NCBI RefSeq assembly: GCF_900128985.1
Contig: NZ_FQUC01000011.1
Location: 62,001 to 126,000, forward strand
DNA length: 64,000 bases
From: Indolivaga macrotermitis
Lineage (GTDB): Bacteria > Bacteroidota > Bacteroidia > Bacteroidales > Dysgonomonadaceae
Reading direction: 5' to 3'
Below the pieces are notes generated by a model. That model was not told the origin of the DNA. It saw nothing but the letters and a program-made list of their open reading frames with translations, and searched no databases. This document shows positions 43,805 to 52,948 of this stretch, one piece after another. How positions within the stretch are numbered: position 1 is the first letter of the stretch; each line of letters starts with the position of its first letter. The translations under genes and the position numbers were made by a program.

Positions 43805-43896
43805 AAGTAACAATAAGTATTTAATGACATATTTTCGGAGTATAACCGATTATTGTTGTTTTACTTACCAAACCAATAAAAAAGGTCTGAGACCTT
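43805..43896. repeat. ~90 bp repeated element, copy B, ending in palindrome
   Basis: Second copy of the element at 37004-37095, ending with AAGGTCTGAGACCTT at 43882-43896, only nine bases before the GH26 start codon. The palindrome overlaps the position of the ribosome-binding site, so protein or RNA structure there could affect translation as well as transcription. Confidence 0.75.
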
Positions 43897-43905
43897 GATA
43901 GAGAA

Positions 43906-45057
43906 ATGAAGAAATATATTTTTTTACTTTCATTAGCAGGCATCGGGTTGATGTCTTGTAAATCAGGAGGAAAACAAGAAACAGCGTATCAAAAGATGCC
44001 TATCGATTCGAGTGCTACAGTCGAAACAGTTCAATTGTACAATACCCTTTTTGCTAATATGGAAAAAGGAACTATGGTAGGGCATCAGGATGCTCTGGCT
44101 TATGGACATGATTGGTATAAGGAAGAAGGCCGATCTGATGTAAAAGATGTAACAGGAGACTATCCGGCTTTGATCGGTTGGGAGTTGGGACATGTCGAAA
44201 TAGGAGCAGACTTCAATCTCGACTCGGTTTACTTCTCTGATATGAAACGATATATCAAAGAAACATATAAACGCGGAGGCATTACTACGGCCAGTTGGCA
44301 TGGAGATAATATTGTAACAGGAAACACATCATGGGATTGTGCTCAGGATTCGGTAGTGCGTACTATCCTTCCTAATGGTTCGAACCATGACAAATATTTG
44401 ACTTGGTTGGATAGGGTTGCCGATTTCTTTCTGGATTTAAAGGATGATGAGGGAAAAGCTATCCCGGTAGTTTTCCGTATGTATCACGAGCATACCGGGA
44501 GCTGGTTCTGGTGGGGGGCAAAACAATGTACACCCGAAGAATACAAAGATTTGTGGAGAATGACAGTCGATTATTTGAAAGATAAGAAGAACGTACATAA
44601 CTTATTATACTCTTATTCTCCTTCCGAAACAGATAACGAAGCACATTTTCTGGAACGTTATCCGGGAGATAACTATGTTGATATTATAGGTTACGATTGC
44701 TATGTGCCCGGTAAAGATTCTACAGCTTTGACAACCTACAAAGAAGCTATGGACAGAAACCTGAATATTGTAACATCGTATGCTGCAAAATCGGGAAAAT
44801 TACCGACAATAGGAGAGACCGGTATGGAAAGTATTACCGACCCTACTTATTTTACTGAAGCAGTATATCCTGCTTTGCAAAAATATAAGGTAGCTTGGGT
44901 GCTTTTCTGGCGGAATGCATGGGAGGCTGATAAGAGAGAACACTTCTATGTGCCATTTGCCGGACATCCTTCTGCCGAAGATTTCAAGACGTTTGTAGCG
45001 AATGACAGCATCTTAATGAATAAAGATATTGTAAATCTGAAACCAACACAGAAATAA
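43906..45057 (+). CDS. GH26 endo-beta-mannanase lipoprotein
   Basis: A 383-residue lipoprotein (signal IGLMSC, Cys 18). The GH26 acid/base is E195 in RMYHEHTGSWFWWG and the nucleophile is E304 in PTIGETGMES; ASWHGDN also fits. It cleaves beta-1,4-mannan chains at the cell surface or in the periplasm. It is the key evidence that this cluster targets mannan or glucomannan. Confidence 0.93.
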   Translation: MKKYIFLLSLAGIGLMSCKSGGKQETAYQKMPIDSSATVETVQLYNTLFANMEKGTMVGHQDALAYGHDWYKEEGRSDVKDVTGDYPALIGWELGHVEIGADFNLDSVYFSDMKRYIKETYKRGGITTASWHGDNIVTGNTSWDCAQDSVVRTILPNGSNHDKYLTWLDRVADFFLDLKDDEGKAIPVVFRMYHEHTGSWFWWGAKQCTPEEYKDLWRMTVDYLKDKKNVHNLLYSYSPSETDNEAHFLERYPGDNYVDIIGYDCYVPGKDSTALTTYKEAMDRNLNIVTSYAAKSGKLPTIGETGMESITDPTYFTEAVYPALQKYKVAWVLFWRNAWEADKREHFYVPFAGHPSAEDFKTFVANDSILMNKDIVNLKPTQK

Positions 45058-45184
45058 AGAATTTATATTTAGCCTTAAGTTCACAGAACTATTTATTGTC
45101 TATCCAAGTATAGCTATTACTATTAGTTATAACTTTTAAACATGTCATTAAATACTATCTTTTACTTATTTTGACTAAAAGCCA

Positions 45185-47134
45185 ATGAAAAACAGAAAAT
45201 TACTAGTAACTTTCATATGTATCGGTATACATATGGGCTTAAATGCCCAGGTAATTCATGTAGATGATGCAGGTAAAGAAAAATCGGGAGTAAAAGTAGC
45301 CGGACAATCGTTTCATAATGCTGATATCAAGCTAAAAGCGATTCCTGTAAATCAGGTACGGCTTCGGAATAGTTTATTCAAAGAGCGTTACGATCTGAAC
45401 AGGAAATACCTCATAAGTCTCGATAGTGATAAGCTGTTGCAGAATTTCTATTTTGAGGCTGCTATCTCGAAAGGAGATCATCCGATGGTAACATCCGAAA
45501 AAAACTACGATGATTTCTATTGGGGTTGGGATACTCCGTCTAATCAGTTACGAGGTCATTTTCTGGGGCATTGGCTCTCTGCGGCGGCTTATGCTTATGC
45601 GGCAACTAATGATTTGGAACTAAAGACGAAAGCTGATTTGATCGTTAATGAATTGGCACTCTGTCAGGAAAATAACGGAGGAGAATGGGCTGCATCTATA
45701 CCCGAGAAATATTTTGATCTGATGGCTAAAGGTAAGAATATCTGGTCGCCACAATATACTGTACATAAGACCATGATGGGATTATATGATATGTATACTA
45801 TAGGTGGCAATGAGCAGGCCTTGGTTGTACTTGACAAGTTTAGCGACTGGTTTTATCGGTGGACAGGAAAACTGATAGACGAGGGTAATGCCGGTGCTAT
45901 ATACAGGGGTGAAGCTAGCGGTATGTTTGAGTTGTGGGGCGATCTTTATGGTTTGACTAAAAACTCGAAATATCTCGATTTGATGGAGCGTTACGGTAGT
46001 CCGGGGCTGTTTCAGATGTTGCAGGATGGTAAAGATGCATTATCCAATGATCATGCTAATGCCAGTATTCCGTGGTCACACGGAGCGGCAAAAGCCTATG
46101 AAGTGACCGGAAATAATTATTGGAAAGATATTACTCTTGCTTTTTGGCGAAATGCGGTTCTAGAGCGCGAGTCATTTTGTACAGGAGGACAGAATGCTGG
46201 TGAATTCTGGATCGCTCCCGGGCAGCTGAAGAATTTTTTATGTGGAACCAATCAGGAGCATTGTACTGTATATAATATGATCAGGACAGCCGATTACCTT
46301 TTCCGCTGGACAGGGAAACCCGAATATGCCGACTACATCGAACGTAATATTTATAATGGAATTCTGGCTCAACAGCATCCGCATACCGGAATGATTGCCT
46401 ATTTTCTTCCGATGGCAGCCGGACAGACCAAAGGAGGAGAAAGAGGATGGGGAACCCCTACAATGGATTTCTGGTGTTGTCATGGTTCTCTCGTACAGGC
46501 ACAAACACGGTATCAGGCATACATATACTTCGAAAATCCGGATGGTATAGTCGTAAGCCAGTATATTCCGTCCGATCTCAATTGGAAAAAAGATGATATA
46601 TCGGTGAAATTGTCTCAGGATTTTAAGACGAACCAATTCAGTAAAGAATATGCAGCGAACCGCTGGAATATCGAATTTAAAGTAGAGGCAGATGCTCCTG
46701 TTCAGTTTGCACTCCAGTTGCGTTTACCCTGGTGGTTGAAAGAAAAAGCAATAATAAAAGTAAATGGTATACAAGAACCCGTAAATATTACCAACGGAAT
46801 GTTTAGTATCAACCGTACATGGCATAAGGATGAGATTAGTGTGGAGTTTCCGACACGTATATACACAGAAGCATTACCTGATACTAAAAATGTAGTGGCT
46901 TATATGGAAGGGCCTATTGTTTTAGCCGGAATAGCTGACTCTGATGTAACGTTAAAAGGAGATATCGCTAAACCCGAAAGTATTCTTTCGCCCGAATACG
47001 AGCAGGAATATAAGCTGGTTCGTTGGAAGCAAAGCCATTACCGGACAATAAATCAGGCTAAGAATATAAAGTTTATGCCTCTATATGAAGTGGCTGATGA
47101 GCATTATACAATCTATTTTCCTGTAGAAAAGTAA
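45185..47134 (+). CDS. GH127-like glycoside hydrolase (DUF1680)
   Basis: A 649-residue secreted protein (signal to about LNAQ, 22). The DUF1680/GH127 pattern is present: WDTPSNQLRGHFLGHWLSAA, SPQYTVHKTMMGLYD, NQEHCTVYNMIRTADYLFRW (Glu and Cys of the zinc site) and FWCCHGSLVQAQ (Cys pair). Characterised relatives are beta-L-arabinofuranosidases. A role in a mannan-type cluster would be unexpected, so the specificity may differ. It is the last gene of the plus-strand cluster. Confidence 0.82.
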   Translation: MKNRKLLVTFICIGIHMGLNAQVIHVDDAGKEKSGVKVAGQSFHNADIKLKAIPVNQVRLRNSLFKERYDLNRKYLISLDSDKLLQNFYFEAAISKGDHPMVTSEKNYDDFYWGWDTPSNQLRGHFLGHWLSAAAYAYAATNDLELKTKADLIVNELALCQENNGGEWAASIPEKYFDLMAKGKNIWSPQYTVHKTMMGLYDMYTIGGNEQALVVLDKFSDWFYRWTGKLIDEGNAGAIYRGEASGMFELWGDLYGLTKNSKYLDLMERYGSPGLFQMLQDGKDALSNDHANASIPWSHGAAKAYEVTGNNYWKDITLAFWRNAVLERESFCTGGQNAGEFWIAPGQLKNFLCGTNQEHCTVYNMIRTADYLFRWTGKPEYADYIERNIYNGILAQQHPHTGMIAYFLPMAAGQTKGGERGWGTPTMDFWCCHGSLVQAQTRYQAYIYFENPDGIVVSQYIPSDLNWKKDDISVKLSQDFKTNQFSKEYAANRWNIEFKVEADAPVQFALQLRLPWWLKEKAIIKVNGIQEPVNITNGMFSINRTWHKDEISVEFPTRIYTEALPDTKNVVAYMEGPIVLAGIADSDVTLKGDIAKPESILSPEYEQEYKLVRWKQSHYRTINQAKNIKFMPLYEVADEHYTIYFPVEK

Positions 47135-47157
47135 TTGTTCTAAGTAAAGTCAAAAAA

Positions 47158-47190
47158 AATAAGCTTCCCGTATTATGAAGGAAGCTTATT
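47158..47190 (+). terminator. Hairpin after the GH127-like gene
   Basis: AATAAGCTTCC (47158-47168) pairs with GGAAGCTTATT (47180-47190), 24 bases past the stop codon. The stem is perfect but has no T tail. Confidence 0.6.
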
Positions 47191-47375
47191 GATCGAAACC
47201 TAAATGAAGTGAATGGTTTGAACATGTAAATAGAATTAAATAAACATAGATTTAACCATCTGCGTTTATTTTTAGGGATTACTTTTCAAACATAGGATTT
47301 CTTTTTCGAAAAGAATATAATGGAAATGTAATCTTTTTCTAAATTATCATTACCATATTGCTTTGATAAATAGAT

Positions 47376-47425
47376 AAAAAAGACTCCCTGTTTTTGGAGA
47401 TAACCAAAAGCCGGGAGTCTTTTTT
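47376..47425. terminator. Bidirectional terminator between convergent loci
   Basis: AAAAAAGACTCCC pairs with GGGAGTCTTTTTT; T runs on both strands. It separates the mannan-type cluster (+) from the SusCD locus (-). The rest of the 47135-47438 gap holds no gene. Confidence 0.9.
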
Positions 47426-47438
47426 TATTGTAAATCAC

Positions 47439-49664
47439 TTATTTCAGAGTGAATTTTACTTTAGATTTGATATCCGTTGCAGATGCTCCGATTACTGCAT
47501 CGAAATCTCCGTTTTCGGCTACCCAATCGTGTTTATCGGCATCGAAGAAACTTAATGCTGATTTGTCGATAGTGAATGTAACCTCTTTTTCTTCACCTGG
47601 TTTAAGGTTTACTTTTTCGAAACCTTTCAACTCTTTAAGAGGGCGGGGGAGTGACGATTGCAAATCGCTGATATATAGTTGAACGATTTCGGCTCCTTCT
47701 CTATTTCCTGTATTTTTTACTTTAACAGAGAAAGATATTTTGTCATTTAACCCTAATTCTTTTTTGTTAGCAGTTACTTTTCCATACTCAAAGGTAGTAT
47801 AGCTGAGACCGTGTCCGAAACTGAATAGTGGCTTGATGTTTTCCTTATCAGTCCAGCGATAGCCTACAAATATGCTTTCTTTGTAAGTGGCTTCCTTGTC
47901 TACACCCGGATAAGCATGTAGCTTATGGGCACCGTTATCATCCAGTTTCACAGGAAAAGTAAATGGAAGTTTACCCGATGGGTTTGCATCTCCTACAAGT
48001 ATTGAAGCCAAGGCTGTTCCGGATTCAGTTCCGTTATACCATGTCTGGATGATAGAAGGTACTTCTTTGACCCATGGCATAGCTATTGCGTTTCCTGAAA
48101 TATTTATAACTACCAGATTCTTGTTTGCTTTCGCCAATTCGGTAATTACTTTATCCTGAGCGTATGGTAAACCCAATGATTCGCGGTCTACACCTTCGCA
48201 ATCCTGACCTTCGCTTTTGTTTAAACCTCCGATAAATAGAACAATATCGGCTTCTTTGGCTAATTTAACAGCTTCAGCGATCAGTTCGGCTTCCGAACGG
48301 GCATCATGAAGGTCTCTCTTCAATTTTACACCGTTGTACTCACTTGTCGGGTCACCTACATAGCCACGGGCATAGATAATTTCCGCTTGCTTAGCCATAC
48401 GGTTCATTATCCCGTCCAACGGAGCTATTTCATATTTAGCTTTTAGAGAAGAACTACCCCCTCCAACTGTCATCGGCTTTATTGCATTTTCGCCTACTAC
48501 AAGTATTTTCTTGGTCTTATTCAGATCGATAGGAAGTGTATTGTTGTCATTTTTCAAGAGAACGATTCCTTCTTCTGCTATTTTACGTCCGGCAGCGGCA
48601 TGTTCGGCTGTACCGAATGATCCCCATGGACGTTTTGTGTTCATTGTTGTGCGGAAAGCAAGACGAAGTATATTGCGTACTTTTTTGTTTACTTCTTCTT
48701 CTTTTACTTCACCCGATTGAAGAAGCTTTAAGAATGGTTTTGCCAGATAATAGTTATCATAAGCATTACTTGCTCCTTCGCTAAGACCGTTTGTCCATGA
48801 ACCAAACTCCATATCCAGACCGTTGTAAATAGACTGCATGGTATTGTTTACACCACCCCAGTCTGATACTACTACTCCGTCAAATTTCCATTCTCCACGA
48901 AGAATATCATTCAATAAATATTGGTTGTGGCAAGCCCATTCGCCTTTGTAGCGGTTATAGGCTCCCATGATAGCCCAGGCATTACCTTCCTGAACGGCTG
49001 CTTTGAATGCCGGAAGATATATCTCGTATAGTGCGCGGTCATCTACGTTTACATTTACCGTGTGGCGGTCTACCTCCTGATTATTCAATGCGAAATGTTT
49101 TACACAAGCGGCTACTCCGTTTGCCTGTACACCTTGTATGTAAGGAACTACCATTTTGGAGGCAAGGAAAGGGTCTTCGCCCATATATTCGAAGTTACGA
49201 CCGTTCAGAGGAGTACGGTAAATATTTACACCGGGACCCAATAGTATATTTTTGTTACGGTAACGGGCTTCTTCTCCGATAACCTTTCCGTATAGTGCCG
49301 ACATGTCTTTATTCCATGTGGCAGCTAATGCTGTAAGTGCAGGAAAAGCGATACATGAGTCGTTAGTCCAACCGGCCTGTTCCCATTCGTCCCATAGAAC
49401 TTCGGGGCGGATACCGTGAGGACCATCGGTAGCCCAGTTTTCGGGTATACCCAAGCGGGGAACACCTGCAGAGCTAAATTTAGATTGTGCATGACACATT
49501 GCCACTTTCTCTTCCAGAGTCATTCTCGACAAAGCGTCTTCTACCCGTTCTTCTATCGGTTTACTTTCATCCAGATATACAGGCAAGGCATTTTGCCCGA
49601 CTGCATTCATCGTGAAGGAACCAATAAAAAGAAAGCAGAGCAGCATTTTTACTTGATTCAACAT
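47439..49664 (-). CDS. Secreted GH3 beta-glucosidase
   Basis: A 741-residue GH3 enzyme with a signal peptide (ends NAVGQ, about 24). The nucleophile Asp is in GVVVSDWGGVNN; KHFALNNQEVDR and ATDGPHGIRP are typical, and a fibronectin III domain ends the protein. It should release glucose from beta-linked oligosaccharides in the periplasm. Next to GH30 enzymes it fits the beta-1,6-glucan type locus. It is the last gene of the minus-strand locus, separated from GH30 by a hairpin. Confidence 0.92.
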   Translation of the reverse strand: MLNQVKMLLCFLFIGSFTMNAVGQNALPVYLDESKPIEERVEDALSRMTLEEKVAMCHAQSKFSSAGVPRLGIPENWATDGPHGIRPEVLWDEWEQAGWTNDSCIAFPALTALAATWNKDMSALYGKVIGEEARYRNKNILLGPGVNIYRTPLNGRNFEYMGEDPFLASKMVVPYIQGVQANGVAACVKHFALNNQEVDRHTVNVNVDDRALYEIYLPAFKAAVQEGNAWAIMGAYNRYKGEWACHNQYLLNDILRGEWKFDGVVVSDWGGVNNTMQSIYNGLDMEFGSWTNGLSEGASNAYDNYYLAKPFLKLLQSGEVKEEEVNKKVRNILRLAFRTTMNTKRPWGSFGTAEHAAAGRKIAEEGIVLLKNDNNTLPIDLNKTKKILVVGENAIKPMTVGGGSSSLKAKYEIAPLDGIMNRMAKQAEIIYARGYVGDPTSEYNGVKLKRDLHDARSEAELIAEAVKLAKEADIVLFIGGLNKSEGQDCEGVDRESLGLPYAQDKVITELAKANKNLVVINISGNAIAMPWVKEVPSIIQTWYNGTESGTALASILVGDANPSGKLPFTFPVKLDDNGAHKLHAYPGVDKEATYKESIFVGYRWTDKENIKPLFSFGHGLSYTTFEYGKVTANKKELGLNDKISFSVKVKNTGNREGAEIVQLYISDLQSSLPRPLKELKGFEKVNLKPGEEKEVTFTIDKSALSFFDADKHDWVAENGDFDAVIGASATDIKSKVKFTLK

Positions 49665-49720
49665 AATTATAGGGGATTAAATAATTATATAAGGCATCAA
49701 TGCCTCTTTTATAGTTAAAG

Positions 49721-49758
49721 TAAGAGTAAATAAGGTATTGCTCGAATATTTACTCTTA
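49721..49758 (-). repeat. Perfect 12-bp inverted repeat between GH30 and GH3 genes
   Basis: TAAGAGTAAATA (49721-49732) with TATTTACTCTTA (49747-49758), 14-base loop. There is no T tail. A second small palindrome, AGGCATCAATGCCT, lies at 49692-49705. These may set relative expression of the two genes. Confidence 0.55.
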
Positions 49759-49815
49759 CCGGTTAGTTATAGTTTAAGAACAAAAATAATACAAATTCTA
49801 CTTTCTTAGCCTATC

Positions 49816-51267
49816 TTATTTCCAAATACATGAAATAACAGAGCTTGCAGGTACATTATAATTGAAAGCTTTATCGCCTAATTCTACCGTTATCGCCTGA
49901 TTCTCTTTGGTATCGTTCAACAAAACAATAGAATAAGTTTTATCCGGATTTTCGAAAGTGCTGTAGTGTATTCCTTTTACGGTTTCGCCTTCCGATTTGA
50001 TTCGGTAGCTGCCTGGTTTGATAACTTTAGATAGATGAGCCATGGTATAATAGTGGCTGTTCTTATCCATTGTTTTGTAATCATTAGAATCTATGGTAAT
50101 GCATCCCAGACAGATGTTACAACCTCCGGGACGGTCGGGGCCGTGTTTATCATCCAGCATATAATTCCACATGATAATGGCTTTGTTGAAGTTATTGATA
50201 GTACCTATGCAAACTTCGCGCATGTTCCACATCAGGTCTTTACCGAATGAATATCCGTCACCCCAAAGTCCGATAGACATTTCGGTGAAGTATAGGTTTT
50301 TATCAGGACGGGTATTGTGGATGGTTTGTAACTCTTCTTTTTCGCCTCCGTAAGCATGGTATGCTGCTCCATCGATATATTTGGCTGCATTTTCGTCTTC
50401 GTATATTTTCAAAGGATATTGACCCTGATCGTGATTTTCTGCTTTGTCATTATCATAGTTGTAGTTGTGATCGTATACTATGATCTTTGTTTTGATACCT
50501 GCTTTTTCGAATTGTGGACCTAGCGCATCCCTCACGAAATCGCGTTGCTCCTGCCAAGTCATATACAATGACATAGAGTTACCTCTATTTAAAGGTTCGT
50601 TTTGAACTGTTACGGCATCTATTTTGAATCCTTCTTGTTCCATTGCCTGAATGTATTTTACAAAATAGGTGGCGTAATCCTGATAATATTTAGGATTAAG
50701 TTGCCCGCTGGTCCAGGAGTCGAAAGGTTTCAGGTCTTTCAGGTTATTTACTTTCATCCATTTGGGACAAGACCATGGAGATGCCATTATCTTAACATCG
50801 GGATTAATTGCTTTGATCTCCTTTAGAATAGGAAACAGGTCGCGTTTATCGTCTTCGTGTATAGCGAAATTTTCCAATCCGGGTTTATCGCAATAGGTGT
50901 ATTCATCCAAAGAGAAGTCGGAGGCTCCAAGTGAGATACGAATGTAGCTGTAGCCATATCCTTCTTTAGTACCGAATGTTTCTTTCAATAAGGCAGTTCT
51001 GTCTTCAGGTGCCATCTTGAGCAGGTTATAGCAACTTGAGCCTGTTATAGCTGCACCAAAGCCTTCCATCTCCTGATACTTTTCTTCAGGATGAAGTGTT
51101 ATTATATTAGTTGCAGCTTCTATGCCTGATCTTGCAACTAACAGAACTGAGTCTTTTTGCATGGTTATTGTCTTATCTGCTGTTGTTGTATATATTTCTA
51201 CATACGATTTTTCGGTACAGGCAAATAAGATCGAACAGCACATGGCTGCCATAATAATTTTTTTCAT
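49816..51267 (-). CDS. GH30 glycosidase lipoprotein (first copy)
   Basis: A 483-residue lipoprotein (signal SILFAC, Cys 17). GH30 acid/base Glu in AVTVQNEPLN and nucleophile in LYFTEMSIG, with MEGFGAAITGSS and MASPWSCPKWMK, give the (beta/alpha)8 core plus a C-terminal beta domain. It resembles the GH30 group with endo-beta-1,6-glucanase activity. A palindrome lies 16 bases before its start, so it may be separately controlled from the second GH30 gene just upstream. Confidence 0.9.
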   Translation of the reverse strand: MKKIIMAAMCCSILFACTEKSYVEIYTTTADKTITMQKDSVLLVARSGIEAATNIITLHPEEKYQEMEGFGAAITGSSCYNLLKMAPEDRTALLKETFGTKEGYGYSYIRISLGASDFSLDEYTYCDKPGLENFAIHEDDKRDLFPILKEIKAINPDVKIMASPWSCPKWMKVNNLKDLKPFDSWTSGQLNPKYYQDYATYFVKYIQAMEQEGFKIDAVTVQNEPLNRGNSMSLYMTWQEQRDFVRDALGPQFEKAGIKTKIIVYDHNYNYDNDKAENHDQGQYPLKIYEDENAAKYIDGAAYHAYGGEKEELQTIHNTRPDKNLYFTEMSIGLWGDGYSFGKDLMWNMREVCIGTINNFNKAIIMWNYMLDDKHGPDRPGGCNICLGCITIDSNDYKTMDKNSHYYTMAHLSKVIKPGSYRIKSEGETVKGIHYSTFENPDKTYSIVLLNDTKENQAITVELGDKAFNYNVPASSVISCIWK

Positions 51268-51283
51268 GAGAGTTTTTTTATCT

Positions 51284-51298
51284 AAGGTCTCAGACCTT
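51284..51298. promoter_or_regulatory. Palindrome AAGGTCTCAGACCTT before a GH30 gene
   Basis: On the minus strand this reads AAGGTCTGAGACCTT, identical to the palindrome before the GH26 gene, and is likewise preceded by CAATAAAA. It ends 16 bases before the GH30 start codon. Confidence 0.65.
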
Positions 51299-51422
51299 TT
51301 ATTGTTTACTAAATAGCGTTGCTATCGTTTTGTGGACCAAAGGTGTTCTATGTAAACGCCTACTGCTGTTTTATTTAAGAAGAGGGGGTTTTTGGCAGAC
51401 TCCCTCCCCTTGAATATCTGTA

Positions 51423-52874
51423 TTATTTCAATATAAATGATGCTATAGCAGCTGTAGGAATGTTATAAATAACTCGTTTTCCGGTTTCCTGATCTTTAAT
51501 TGTCAAGTTAAGGCTGTTACCCGATTCGTTAACGATTATAACACCTTTGCTTCCGTCAGGATTCAGGAACGCTGTAGCAGTTGCTCCTTCAGGGAATGTT
51601 CCGGTATAAGATGTGCCGATCATTTTGGCTCCGGTACGGGCAACCTTGCTGAAATGGCTTAATATATAATATTCGAGTTCTTTCTTCACATCGTTATCAT
51701 CTATAGTGACAATTCCACGGCAATCTTCACAGAAGACTCCTCCGGGAGTAACTGGACCATGTTGTGAATTCAAAGCGATATTGAACATCATAAAATTGCT
51801 CGATCCGTTTTGAATACAGGGAACAAGAAAATCTGAGACATAATAAAACATAGTTTCCATTTCGGTACCTGTATTCCAGCCACCTCCCGACAGTTCGGTT
51901 TCGTAAATACTCTTAGTCGGGAATGCTGCCTTTACAGCATTGATAGCCGATGGTGTACCTGCATATCCGTGAAATGCTGTACCATCTATATACGGATTAG
52001 CCACAGCGTCATTCAGTACATTGATAGCATATTGGTATATGTCGAAATTATGATCGAGGATAAGTATTTTAGAGGTAATACCTGCTGCTTTAAATTTCGG
52101 CCCGATGTATTTACCTATAATTTCGGCTTGCTCCTGCCATGTCATTTTCATCGAGGGGTGTACTCCCGATTCGAAATCAGCTTCGTTTTGAAGGGTAATT
52201 GCATCGATCGTAATTCCTTCTCCTTTCATTGCCTGAATGAATTTTACGAAGTAAGTGGCATAGTCATCATATACTTCAGGTCCTTTCAAAGTCCCGTTGT
52301 TTAGTTTACCCGAGCTTTTCATCCAAGCGGGGGGAGACCAAGGGCTGGCCATTAATTTGATATTGGGATTGATTGCCAGTATTTCTTTCAATACAGGTAG
52401 AAGATCGCGTTTATCTATTGCAGGTATAGCGAAATTTTCAATTCCTTCTTTGTCGCAATAGGTATATAAGTCCATAGAGAAATCGGATGCACCTATTGCA
52501 ATACGGATACTTTCGAGTCCGGCTCCCGTTTTCGGATCAAAAAGATCTTTCAGTACTTGTGTTCTTGCTTCTGCCGTCATTTGCATTAGCAAGTATGCGG
52601 ACGAACCTGTCAGAGTACCACCGAAACCATCAATAGTCTGGTATTTTACTGACGGATCGATACGTACCGTAACGTCGGTATAGTCGTTAGAATAATCGAT
52701 AGCCAGTTCTTTGTCTAAATACACTTTAGATTGTGTAGTGAGCCACATTCTAACAGCATTATTCTCTGTCGGATTTTGCTGCTGATCTTCTTCCCCGAAT
52801 CCTGAGTCGGTATTGTAATCGATACAGGACACGGCTAGAAGAAGTGAAAATATAGGAATTAAATATTTTTTCAT
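51423..52874 (-). CDS. GH30 glycosidase lipoprotein (second copy)
   Basis: A 483-residue lipoprotein (LAVSC signal). GH30 core: TIDGFGGTLTGSSAYLLMQM, MASPWSPPAWMKSSGKL, acid/base Glu in AITLQNEADFESG and nucleophile in YETELSGGGW. It is a clear paralogue of the neighbouring GH30, but the residue after the acid/base Glu is Ala instead of Pro (QNEA for QNEP), and the loops differ. It may act on a different part of the same glucan. It follows the glycan-binding gene closely (74 bases). Confidence 0.88.
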   Translation of the reverse strand: MKKYLIPIFSLLLAVSCIDYNTDSGFGEEDQQQNPTENNAVRMWLTTQSKVYLDKELAIDYSNDYTDVTVRIDPSVKYQTIDGFGGTLTGSSAYLLMQMTAEARTQVLKDLFDPKTGAGLESIRIAIGASDFSMDLYTYCDKEGIENFAIPAIDKRDLLPVLKEILAINPNIKLMASPWSPPAWMKSSGKLNNGTLKGPEVYDDYATYFVKFIQAMKGEGITIDAITLQNEADFESGVHPSMKMTWQEQAEIIGKYIGPKFKAAGITSKILILDHNFDIYQYAINVLNDAVANPYIDGTAFHGYAGTPSAINAVKAAFPTKSIYETELSGGGWNTGTEMETMFYYVSDFLVPCIQNGSSNFMMFNIALNSQHGPVTPGGVFCEDCRGIVTIDDNDVKKELEYYILSHFSKVARTGAKMIGTSYTGTFPEGATATAFLNPDGSKGVIIVNESGNSLNLTIKDQETGKRVIYNIPTAAIASFILK

Positions 52875-52948
52875 AAGGTATTTTTTCTTTGGTATCTCTC
52901 TGTTTTCTGTATCAAAGACAGAGAGATTGATTTTGTATGAGTTAACTC

